Shown here piece after piece: positions 18,675 through 27,059 of a stretch of 64,000 bases of DNA. Both the position numbers and the translations under genes were made by a program. The notes under the pieces are model-generated. The model saw only the letters and a list, made by a program, of their open reading frames with translations. It had not been told where the DNA came from and did not search any database. How positions within the stretch are numbered: position 1 is the stretch's first letter; every line of letters begins with the position of its first letter. Source of the stretch: Candidatus Obscuribacterales bacterium (GTDB lineage: Bacteria > Cyanobacteriota > Vampirovibrionia > Obscuribacterales > Obscuribacteraceae); the NCBI GenBank assembly GCA_020050835.1, contig JAGVKB010000101.1:1-64000 (forward strand), written 5' to 3'.

Positions 18675-21600
18675 TTATTCAACCACGACGGTATCGCTCG
18701 GTCCGCGCCCGAAGGTCTCGGGAGCGTACATCTCTTCAGCCTTCGGTGGCGGCACGATATAGGTACCGGGGGTGGTGGCGCGGGCTTGATAGGAATATTT
18801 GTGCACGCCATCCCAGAGCAAGGAGGAGAAAGCTTCCACGCGGTCATCTCGCATGTTCTGGTGCTCGTACCAGACCGGACGCCACCACCACCAGAATCCT
18901 TCCGGCTGATTCGGTCGCTCATCTGCGCTTTTCTTCGTCGTTGCTAAGTCTGGGTTAAGCCCTTCGAGACCGCCAGGCAGTGGATCGACCAGGGCGACGT
19001 GATAGCGTCTGGCTGGTGCGACCAGATTCAAGCGCACTCTGACTGTGGCACCGGACTTGATGTGCCAGACTCCGTCTTCGCTCTTGCGAACGTCCTTTGG
19101 ATCGTCTACGCCTTCATAGTCTCTTTCGACGGTGAATCCGTGGTCCGCTGCCGCAAGGATAAGTTGCTTGGGCGCATAGCGCATTCCAATCCGATAGTAG
19201 AGACGTCCGGGGCCATCCTTGCTGAGAATCAAGTTTTGACTTCCGGATCTTTCGGCGAGATAACTCATCGGCAGATCGATTTCGTTGCGGTTGGTGCTGC
19301 GCCCGACAAAATCCTGCTGACCGGCAAACTGGGAACCCAGCCAGACGCGCGCGACGAACTCCGGCTTCACCTTCTCGTACGTATTGAAATAGCGATCGAG
19401 CGCGATCAAAACAGCCGAGTTCTCCTGCGTGTTTTCCCAGCGTCCTTCCTTCTTGTGCGCTAACAGACCTTTCACCAGCTTTGGTATCAAATCGTTTTTC
19501 GGTTGATCCTCGATCAATGCTTCCAGGATCACAGCATCAACCCGGCGACCTGAGTAGAACATCAGATAGTCAGAGTCTCCGTAAGAGTCGGAGAATTGCG
19601 CAGTCGAAGCCGTCTCTTTGACGCGATTGTTTAGATAGGTGCGGATCGCCGCCACCTGCTCGCTGGAGCTGGAGTTCTTAGAAAGAACCGGCAGCAGCCA
19701 TCCAATTGATTCCAATGACAGCTTTTCCAGAGTAACGTCCTTGATCAGCTTTCGCGCCCTGCCAGGGTCCGAATCTTTCAGCTTATGCCGGATGTTCAGG
19801 CTGAATGCAATCAAGGAATTGCGACAGGATGCCGAATAACTGGCAGGAATGTGGTTTTCAATTGTGCTTAAATAGTCTTTTACGCGGGACAACATAGCCG
19901 GCGGAACCGCAAATCCCTTGTCATTGGCCATCTGCAGCGCATGCGCAACGTGAATAGTCACATAGGGCCATTTGCTCTCACCTTTGCTCCACAAGCCGAA
20001 GCTGCCGTCATAGTTTTGCCTCGATTCCAGCACTGAGATATCTTGCTGAACGGTTCGTTCCAATGTTGTCGCGTCAGGCAGCCCGTTGGCGTGAAATTCG
20101 CTCAGAACATCCCGCAAAGATGCGATCGCCAGAACGCGTGATGACAACTGTTCCGAGCATTCGAACGGGTACTTGGTGAGGTATAGCACGGCGTCGGTCA
20201 GCCCTTGCAATGCCGTCGAGCTCATGGCGATCTCCAGACCACCGAACTGGGAGTAGACCTCAGATGGAGCTTGCACCGGCTGCATGATGCTTCCGTCATC
20301 AATCTCTCCATATGTAGCAAACGCTTCGGTTGTACTCGGTGTCCAGACTGGAAAGCTAACTTCGGATGCATCAGACCATTGCCCGCTGGCTGCAGCAAAT
20401 TGGCAAATTGCTTGCCCGACATCTTCCGCTTTGACTGGAAAGCGGACCTCTACCCGGTCGTGGGCCGGAACCTTAACGCTCTGGCCGGCCTCGCTCTGCA
20501 GGGTGAGATTACCAGCCCTCATTGCGACTTTGACTTCCATCGTCTCGTCAGTTTGATTTTGCAACACCGTCGGTAATTCGCACCGGTCGCCGAAGTTTAG
20601 AAAGCGTGGTGCCGACGGACGCACCATTAACGGTATTCTCGCGGTCACTGTCGATTCGCCGGAGCCGAACTGGCGCCCGTCGGCTACGGCTACAGCCATG
20701 ATGCGATAGCGAGTGAGGCTGTCTGGCAGCTTGAGCGCTACCTGTGCCTTTCCTGAGCTGTCGGTCGTCACCGACGGAGAAAAGAGCGCCAGTGCGCTGA
20801 AGTTAGAGCGCATTTGAATTGCCGGTTGCGCGGCTTGTGCCGGTGCCGGTGCTGGCGCCGGCGAAGCGCTCGCCTCAAAAGCCCGCTTTCTAACCACCCC
20901 GGCTGTGTTGATACCCTGTACAACAGTTGCGCCGTCCGATTGCGGGCCGATCGATCCATAGGTTGCGCCCTGGAGCATGGGCGCACCGGGACCACCGCCG
21001 CCTGCGCCTGTCCTCATCGGAGCTGGTGGCGGTGGGCAAGCCGGTGCCAGCTCATCTTTTGCGGTACCTGCCACCTGTTCAGTACTCAAGACAACGTAGT
21101 CTCGAGAGTGAAAGTTTTCGATCCCGCCATCACGGTCTGAGTAAAATTCAGTAACTGGATCCACCAGTTTGTAATCCGTCAGGGCTAAAACCGATTCGTC
21201 TACAACGGCGATGGCCACTTCGCTGCCTGACAACGGTTTGCCGGCGGCATCATTTATCTCGATGTCGATGCTTGTCTTTCCGCCTGGTTCCAGCTCTTTG
21301 CTCTGCGGTGCAATCTTTACCGCCAGTCTCCTGGAGTTTGGCGGCACCGATAAATTCAGCTCTCCGCTGGCATATGCTGGTCGTCTTCTGGTTTTTGCCG
21401 AAGCTCCCGCGACGTTCGAGCGATCGGAGCCAACCAGGTCGACTTGTACATGCAAATTTGGAACATACTCGTCCACAATCGGCACTCTCAATGCGACAGT
21501 CGAGTCGGTGATGGCAAAGCTTTCGCTCTTTACCAGCCCGGATCGCCTGAGCGTCAGAATTCCCTTCGCCGGGGTGAACGGCGATTGAACGAGTATCTCC

Positions 21601-24600
21601 GCTGTGTCGCCGGACTTGTACTCTTTGCGATCCGGTATCAAAAGGACCTTTCCCTGAGACAGATCTTGGTTCGGCGGTGCCTTTCCACCGGCTACCCAGA
21701 ACGTGAGCTCGGTTTGGTTCCTGTGACTCGAGCTGTCTTCTACCGTTGCTTGTACATGATACTGTCCGCCTTCCTTAGTATCCAGCGAAAATGAGACTGG
21801 ATCCGACAGTGAGTCGACCGCTCTTTCTTGAAGGTCCGCTTTGGTCTCCTTGTACTCGCCTTCGATTCTTTGCCAGTCTTCTCGCCAGTATTTGAGCGCT
21901 ATAGTCTTCCCGGCGACCGCCTTGCCATCCAGGTCGGTAACAATCGCTTTGAAGTTGAGCTTCTCTCCCTGCTTGACGAACATCCGCTCGTTCTTCAGTC
22001 CTACATACAGTTTCGATGGATGAACGAGCATCGATACGCGGCTGGTCCATTCCTGGCGATTAACGTCGGTGACTGTAGCTTCGGCAACAACGTTGGTGGG
22101 TTCTGGCGGGTTGACCGAATCGAAATCGATTCGTAAATGGTGTTGGCCTGCTGAGTCCGTCGTTCCTTTGAGTGATTTGTTGACCGTCTCGTCCTGGCTG
22201 TAGATACTGTCGAGCCACCACCAGCGGTGCTTGCCGAAGATAAACTCAGACCAATTTGGTGGTGAGTAGTGGGCGGGTGTTGCGCTAACTTGCCAGGAAA
22301 CGGGAGCATCCGGCAGTGTTCCACCGGAGTAGTACTTGGCGGTTACGCCGGCAATCGAGTGCGATCCTATGAAATAAGGCGCCTCCTTTTCTGCTGCCGC
22401 TGTCACTTCGAATTCCGGCCGGCGAAATTCTTGAATCTTGAAGTAATACTCTTTGTCTGCCTTCAGGTCATTTTCACCCTTGGCCGTGAAGACGACCCGG
22501 CACTGTCCGAGGTTGGCATTCTTTGGCAACTTTAAGGTGAAGTCGAAACCGGCTAGAGCATTTAGCTTCAGGCTGCCGTTGCAGAGCTTGTTTTCGCGCG
22601 AATCCAGCACTTCGTAGTCAAGCGATTTGAACAATCCGGACACGCCTTTTACATCACCCCCCGGTCCGGCGCCGATTGCTCGCAGCCAGCCCTTGAGGTG
22701 AACCTCCTCATCCGGTCGATAAAGATCGCGATCGCTGAATATGTACCAGCGATATTCGTCAGTCAATGTGTGGCGCCACCATGAGCCTGCATCGTATTTC
22801 GAGTTTGCTTTGGGCAGTATGGAGATATCTTCGCCTTTTTGCGCGACTAACATCGACGCATGCGCGGACTCTGATGGCAATTGCACTTTGGCCAGTCCAT
22901 TCTTGTCCGTTTCAGACGACTGGGCGGCCGGATAGAGCTGCATCTTTACTCCCTGCAGCGGCTGACCGTCTTTGAGTGCATTCGCCCAGGCCAGCATGGA
23001 GTTGTGGTTGACAAATGCATCAAGGCCTATTTGTGTAGCTTGAACCCAAACAGCAAAACGCGTCGGTTCCTTATCTAAGGTCTCGACGAGCAGTACTACT
23101 TGTCCGAGTTTGTTCTTCAAGAGCGGAGTCAAGTCAAGCCTGGTTATCGTGAGCTCGTCCGGTTTCACTTCCGGGTGGATCAAGCGCACGGATGCCGGCC
23201 GCCGTTTGGAAAATACTGGCTGGAATTTGTCGTAGGAGTTGAATTTTAGGTAAGTATCCCAATCGGATGGTGAGACCTTGTAAGCGGTTACGCGTATAGC
23301 CTTTTCGTTGACGCTGTAAATTGGATAGTTCGGTTGCGCAGAAGGATCGAGCGTAACGAGATGTTTGTCTGCTTCATACAAGCGAGGCGGGGCTGAGCCC
23401 ACGTTTACCGCCAGCAATTGCGATCTGCCAAGCTTCTGTCCAAAGATATCGGTGATGGTGGCGCTGACGGTGACTCTGTAGTTCGTCCGTCCGTGAGTTC
23501 TTCCATAGCATGAGACAGTATTTCCATACACCTCCGCCTTGAATCCTGGAATCGGAGGGCTCGCCTGAATCATTGATTGCTTAAAGGTCTTCTCGTTAAT
23601 CGGGTTGTTAAACCGGATGTACCAGCTCTCTTCCGGCGTCAAATTCTTGTAATTGGATTCGGCCAGATTGATCTTGAGAGCGCTATATGTCTTGAAATCG
23701 AACTTCTGCGGCTTGGTCGTCGTCAGCGGACCTTCCGCCGATGGCGTGCCTGGACCGACAGTGACTTGCACCGGTGAGTCCGGCTGGAATCTGCTCAGAG
23801 CTTTGAAAGCAAGCCATGCTCCTTTCTTGTGAGCAGCCGCGATCTTCTTGATCGACTCGTTATCTGCTATCTCTTTGTCGGTGGCGGCTCGTAAAGCGAA
23901 GCGCTTTTGGGCTGATATCACCTGGATAGTTTTTAAGACCGATGCCGGGTCGATTTGTTGATCGAATCCGACAAACACCAATTGGTCGAGATCAAACGCT
24001 TTGTCGTTGGGGGCGATCTCGGTTACCGCTGGCACCGGTGTTTTGAACGCCCATTTCACGCCCTTTTCAATCTTGCCTCCCAGCGCCGAGCTGGTTTGGG
24101 CCGGGACTTCGGCTTCGTAGTTTGTAGCCATTGGAAAACGTCTATCCTTCGGCTCGAATAATAAAGTGCGAGTGCCGATCCAGCGCCAGGTGCCACCCGG
24201 CGGAGAGGGTTTCAGCGTTACAGGCAATGTGCCCTTGGCGATCTCTAGATGAGAGCTGACAGCGACCATCGGTTCCGAAAATGTAACGCTCAAGGACTGG
24301 GTCTCCGGTCCAATCTCGCCCTGGGGACCGTAACGCAGCACTTGCGGAGCGCTTCTGGTGGCGGCTGGCTGTTCAACCGGATCGCCGGCCGGGGGAGGGA
24401 ACGGCTGCTTGAAAGTCTTGCCCGGGCGGGGTGCCGGCAGCGACTCAGGTGGACGGGCAAACTCCTGTTTGGCCGGTGCTTTCAAGGGCGGTAACCGTGT
24501 GAGCAGTGCTTCCGTCTCGCTCTGCGACAGCGCGCTGGTTTCAACTTTTAGATTGCTTGACTTGACCGGCTTGTCAGGCGCACCTTCGCTCAGGCGAAAG

Positions 24601-24758
24601 TCCAAGCCGGTAGCTTTGTCTTTGGGCGGGGCCTCTGCCCTGATGGTGGCATTGGCCGGATTTGGGCGTTGGAGGCTGAAAACAGCCAGACAAATTCCGA
24701 CCAGTAAGACTGCCAGACCGATAGCAACGACTTTTCGCTGCGTAAGCAGTACTCTCAT
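18675..24758 (-). CDS. bacterial alpha-2-macroglobulin family protein
   Basis: This is a 2,027-residue YfhM/MagD-like macroglobulin. Residues about 9-30 form a single N-terminal membrane anchor or uncleaved signal without a lipobox cysteine. A Pro-rich region and a long series of MG beta-sandwich domains follow. A low-complexity Pro/Gly/Ala stretch (about 1235-1310) is a plausible bait region. The A2M domain begins near FSPSVTTDSSGKAQV, and the thioester site is YPFECSEQ with Cys1533 (the family usually has CLEQ). Known members sit in the periplasm, trap invading proteases and often pair with penicillin-binding protein 1C; no such partner is nearby. The start is supported by GGGGGATCAAG before the ATG. 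It converges on the porin gene. Confidence 0.93.
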   Translation of the reverse strand: MRVLLTQRKVVAIGLAVLLVGICLAVFSLQRPNPANATIRAEAPPKDKATGLDFRLSEGAPDKPVKSSNLKVETSALSQSETEALLTRLPPLKAPAKQEFARPPESLPAPRPGKTFKQPFPPPAGDPVEQPAATRSAPQVLRYGPQGEIGPETQSLSVTFSEPMVAVSSHLEIAKGTLPVTLKPSPPGGTWRWIGTRTLLFEPKDRRFPMATNYEAEVPAQTSSALGGKIEKGVKWAFKTPVPAVTEIAPNDKAFDLDQLVFVGFDQQIDPASVLKTIQVISAQKRFALRAATDKEIADNESIKKIAAAHKKGAWLAFKALSRFQPDSPVQVTVGPGTPSAEGPLTTTKPQKFDFKTYSALKINLAESNYKNLTPEESWYIRFNNPINEKTFKQSMIQASPPIPGFKAEVYGNTVSCYGRTHGRTNYRVTVSATITDIFGQKLGRSQLLAVNVGSAPPRLYEADKHLVTLDPSAQPNYPIYSVNEKAIRVTAYKVSPSDWDTYLKFNSYDKFQPVFSKRRPASVRLIHPEVKPDELTITRLDLTPLLKNKLGQVVLLVETLDKEPTRFAVWVQATQIGLDAFVNHNSMLAWANALKDGQPLQGVKMQLYPAAQSSETDKNGLAKVQLPSESAHASMLVAQKGEDISILPKANSKYDAGSWWRHTLTDEYRWYIFSDRDLYRPDEEVHLKGWLRAIGAGPGGDVKGVSGLFKSLDYEVLDSRENKLCNGSLKLNALAGFDFTLKLPKNANLGQCRVVFTAKGENDLKADKEYYFKIQEFRRPEFEVTAAAEKEAPYFIGSHSIAGVTAKYYSGGTLPDAPVSWQVSATPAHYSPPNWSEFIFGKHRWWWLDSIYSQDETVNKSLKGTTDSAGQHHLRIDFDSVNPPEPTNVVAEATVTDVNRQEWTSRVSMLVHPSKLYVGLKNERMFVKQGEKLNFKAIVTDLDGKAVAGKTIALKYWREDWQRIEGEYKETKADLQERAVDSLSDPVSFSLDTKEGGQYHVQATVEDSSSHRNQTELTFWVAGGKAPPNQDLSQGKVLLIPDRKEYKSGDTAEILVQSPFTPAKGILTLRRSGLVKSESFAITDSTVALRVPIVDEYVPNLHVQVDLVGSDRSNVAGASAKTRRRPAYASGELNLSVPPNSRRLAVKIAPQSKELEPGGKTSIDIEINDAAGKPLSGSEVAIAVVDESVLALTDYKLVDPVTEFYSDRDGGIENFHSRDYVVLSTEQVAGTAKDELAPACPPPPAPMRTGAGGGGPGAPMLQGATYGSIGPQSDGATVVQGINTAGVVRKRAFEASASPAPAPAPAQAAQPAIQMRSNFSALALFSPSVTTDSSGKAQVALKLPDSLTRYRIMAVAVADGRQFGSGESTVTARIPLMVRPSAPRFLNFGDRCELPTVLQNQTDETMEVKVAMRAGNLTLQSEAGQSVKVPAHDRVEVRFPVKAEDVGQAICQFAAASGQWSDASEVSFPVWTPSTTEAFATYGEIDDGSIMQPVQAPSEVYSQFGGLEIAMSSTALQGLTDAVLYLTKYPFECSEQLSSRVLAIASLRDVLSEFHANGLPDATTLERTVQQDISVLESRQNYDGSFGLWSKGESKWPYVTIHVAHALQMANDKGFAVPPAMLSRVKDYLSTIENHIPASYSASCRNSLIAFSLNIRHKLKDSDPGRARKLIKDVTLEKLSLESIGWLLPVLSKNSSSSEQVAAIRTYLNNRVKETASTAQFSDSYGDSDYLMFYSGRRVDAVILEALIEDQPKNDLIPKLVKGLLAHKKEGRWENTQENSAVLIALDRYFNTYEKVKPEFVARVWLGSQFAGQQDFVGRSTNRNEIDLPMSYLAERSGSQNLILSKDGPGRLYYRIGMRYAPKQLILAAADHGFTVERDYEGVDDPKDVRKSEDGVWHIKSGATVRVRLNLVAPARRYHVALVDPLPGGLEGLNPDLATTKKSADERPNQPEGFWWWWRPVWYEHQNMRDDRVEAFSSLLWDGVHKYSYQARATTPGTYIVPPPKAEEMYAPETFGRGPSDTVVVE

Positions 24759-24942
24759 CTTGATCCCCCGCAGGTTTTATAAGGCATAAAGGGTTATAGC
24801 CCCTTATTGCCTGGTTTAAACCAAGCATGACCCTATCGGCAATCTAACCTGTTCGGTGGGCCTCAAGAATAGGGAAATTCCGGGAATCACAATTCTTGAA
24901 ATTTTATCGGCATCCAGATTTTGCGACGACGGTTTATTGAGA
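24759..24942. promoter_or_regulatory. upstream region of the macroglobulin gene with palindromes
   Basis: There is a 12-bp palindrome TGGTTTAAACCA at 24812-24823. An 8-bp inverted repeat TCAAGAAT / ATTCTTGA lies at 24863-24870 and 24892-24899 (21-base spacer). An imperfect AGGC-ATAA-GGG hairpin lies near 24782-24812. Any of these may be a regulator site or a transcript-end hairpin; no consensus is recognised. Confidence 0.25.
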
Positions 24943-25182
24943 TTATCTGAACGCTGGTGACACATGTCCGAATCGACCGTAGCTGGCGATGTGCTTACCG
25001 GTTTGGTCGCCAGTGGGCGACGAGATGGTTGCGCAGACCCAGCCCAGCGTGAAACTCAATACTACGATGCAGTAGACTAGCAAGCTCGTCTGCTCATGTG
25101 GATCATGTCTGTTCCCCATGAGCGGTTGGTTTGGCAGGTAGTGGATGTTAGTCTGTCTTTCGGTTGTTTCGCTTCGGAGCAT
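24943..25182 (-). CDS. small single-pass membrane protein, 79 aa
   Basis: No family is recognised. The ATG at 25182 is preceded by a strong ribosome site (GGAGGAGGCCACT then ATG), the main reason to accept it. Residues about 33-53 form one hydrophobic segment (SLLVYCIVVLSFTLGWVC). The N-terminus is polar with His and Asn, and the short C-terminal tail is basic. It lies alone between mgtE and the macroglobulin gene on the same strand. The remaining spacer to mgtE (25183-25408) shows nothing recognisable. Confidence 0.55.
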   Translation of the reverse strand: MLRSETTERQTNIHYLPNQPLMGNRHDPHEQTSLLVYCIVVLSFTLGWVCATISSPTGDQTGKHIASYGRFGHVSPAFR

Positions 25183-25408
25183 AGTGGCCTCCTCCGGCTT
25201 TTAGAGGACTGACACGTCGATTAAAGCACTTACTAATAAAGAGCTTAGATCGGTTTTTAGCCCCAGTGCTGCACCTTTATGCCATCTTGATGCTAGCGGC
25301 GCAACTTTTGATACAGGCTGAATAAGGCAACAGCTTTGCCTTGAGACGGGGATGTTTCTGCCGATTTGCGCCTGAATTCCGATCGGCGCTCACGCTTGTC
25401 CTGCTTAC

Positions 25409-26719
25409 TTACAGCAAAGTCCCTTTTAAGATAATGCTGGCTGTGTTGAAGTAAAGGAGCATTCCGGTTACATCGACGATCGTTGCTACAAAGGGAGTTG
25501 ATGCGCTCGCAGGGTCGAATCCTACTCGTCTTAAGACAAAAGGCAGCAGAGACCCTACCACCGCTCCCCACAAGACGATCCCCACCAGGCTCAAGCCGAT
25601 CGTCAAGGCGAGCGGCCAATGATATGGTCCGAAGGAGTGAAAGAAGTACTCGCCTAATTCGACTCTGGCGACTCCGATCAAACCCAAGATACAGCCCATT
25701 GCCAGACCGGTTGCCAGCTCCCGGCGCATGACCTTCCACCAGTCTCGCAAGCGAAGCTCGCCCACTGCCATTGCTCTGATCACAAGCGTCGAAGCTTGCG
25801 AGCCGGCGTTGCCGCCGCTGCTTACAATCAGTGGTACAAACAGCGCTAATACTACTGCTTTGGCGATTTCGTTCTCGAAGCAGCCCATCGCGTTGGTCGT
25901 AAACATCTCGCCGAGAAATAAGATGGTGAGCCAGCCGACTCGCTTTCCGACCATGCTGGTCAAGGACAGGTCCAAATAAGGCGCACCGAGCGCTTCGCTG
26001 CCACCCAGTTTCTGAATGTCTTCGGTTGCCTCTTCCTCGACGACGTCGACGATATCGTCGATTGTGACAATCCCCTTCATGCGCCCGTCGGCATCGATGA
26101 CGGGAATGGCGATCAAGTCGTGCTCGGCAAATAGCCTGCTCAGCTCTTCTTGATCGGCTTCCTCCGGAGCAGCCACGAAGCTGCTTCGCATGATATCCCG
26201 AACTCGTTGTTGCGGTTCGGAGGAGAACAACTTTCTCAGCGACATGACGCCGACCAAGCGCTGATCGGCATCGAGAACATAAATTGCATAGACGGTTTCC
26301 GTCTGTTCGAGCGCCTGTTTCCGCACGTAAGTCAACGCTTCGGAAACCGACATGTTCGGACGCACCCGGGCAAATCGCGGGCTCATCAATCCGCCCACTA
26401 CATCTTCGGCATACTTGAGCAAGGCCCGGACATCATTGGCTGTGTGCTCGTCGATCAAGGCAAGCAACATATCTCGCTCGTCTTCCGGAGCTTCCTGGAT
26501 CAAATCAGCTGCATCATCGGGATCGAGCAACCTCAGCCAGACCATCTGCTCCCCTTCGGGTAAGGCGCCAATAATCTCAAGCTGATTTCTAGTCGAAAGC
26601 TCTCGATAAAACTCTTGCCTGGCTGAAAGTGGTAAGGCGGTAAACTGCTCCATACGTTCCTGGATGGAGAGCTCCGTCCAGGTTTCGTGCATGTTTTCGT
26701 ATGCCAGACTGGTGGTCAT
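25409..26719 (-). CDS. mgtE: MgtE-family Mg2+ transporter
   Basis: The product is 436 residues from the ATG at 26719. An N-terminal MgtE domain (about 15-125) is followed by paired CBS domains (about 130-255; MSPRFARVRPNMSVSEAL and IPVIDADGRMKGIVTIDD) that sense Mg2+ in known members. The membrane domain has about five helices with the pore motif SSGGNAGSQ. The upstream frame to 26884 gives an unlikely basic extension. The chosen start fits family length, has GGGA about 8 bases upstream, and overlaps by four bases (ATGA) the stop of a short leader ORF with a far better ribosome site. Translation of mgtE is therefore probably coupled to that leader. No Mg2+ riboswitch (M-box) was recognisable. 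Confidence 0.92.
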   Translation of the reverse strand: MTTSLAYENMHETWTELSIQERMEQFTALPLSARQEFYRELSTRNQLEIIGALPEGEQMVWLRLLDPDDAADLIQEAPEDERDMLLALIDEHTANDVRALLKYAEDVVGGLMSPRFARVRPNMSVSEALTYVRKQALEQTETVYAIYVLDADQRLVGVMSLRKLFSSEPQQRVRDIMRSSFVAAPEEADQEELSRLFAEHDLIAIPVIDADGRMKGIVTIDDIVDVVEEEATEDIQKLGGSEALGAPYLDLSLTSMVGKRVGWLTILFLGEMFTTNAMGCFENEIAKAVVLALFVPLIVSSGGNAGSQASTLVIRAMAVGELRLRDWWKVMRRELATGLAMGCILGLIGVARVELGEYFFHSFGPYHWPLALTIGLSLVGIVLWGAVVGSLLPFVLRRVGFDPASASTPFVATIVDVTGMLLYFNTASIILKGTLL

Positions 26720-26793
26720 TTTTGATTCCCGCTGAGCAGCCGGTTGGAGAAAGCGCCAATGTTGCTCGACTTTTGAACGTTCTGTTTGCTCAT
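26716..26793 (-). CDS. 25-codon leader ORF translationally coupled to mgtE
   Basis: The ATG at 26793 follows a near-perfect ribosome site (CCAAGGAGGTATAA, then ATG). The ORF runs 25 codons, begins MSKQNVQKSS, ends LLSGNQK, and stops in a TGA that overlaps the mgtE ATG as ATGA. It is in a different frame from mgtE, and its ribosome site is much stronger than that of mgtE. The peptide is polar and basic with no membrane segment. The arrangement is typical of leader peptides or translational coupling; whether Mg2+ controls it is inference. Confidence 0.55.
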   Translation of the reverse strand: MSKQNVQKSSNIGAFSNRLLSGNQK

Positions 26794-27059
26794 TTATACC
26801 TCCTTGGAAACGTTCTTGTGACAATCGTAAGCGGGTTGTTCTGGGACGTTTGCAAGCTTTTACCTGTTCAGTTGGCCTTCGCAATTAGCCAAATCCTGCT
26901 TTGCGATTGGCAAATCAAGTGCGCTTCGTTAGAATAGCCACTGGAATTAGATCGGATTCCGCCCGTTTGATTTGCCTGAAGTCCGAGCGTTTGTTGTAAG
27001 AGAAGCCCTCGTCCAGAGTCACAACCCCTAGACAATTCAGGCAGTTGAGTCTGCAATGA

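Noticed and set aside
25293-25739. Minus-strand frame downstream of and overlapping mgtE
   Set aside because: It is mostly another frame of the mgtE membrane domain, rich in Arg and Ser, with no ribosome site.
26794-27059. M-box (Mg2+) riboswitch upstream of mgtE
   Set aside because: The conserved M-box core could not be found in the mgtE leader orientation; a CTTCGTTAG-like string is on the wrong strand and isolated. A covariance search (Rfam RF00380) would settle it.
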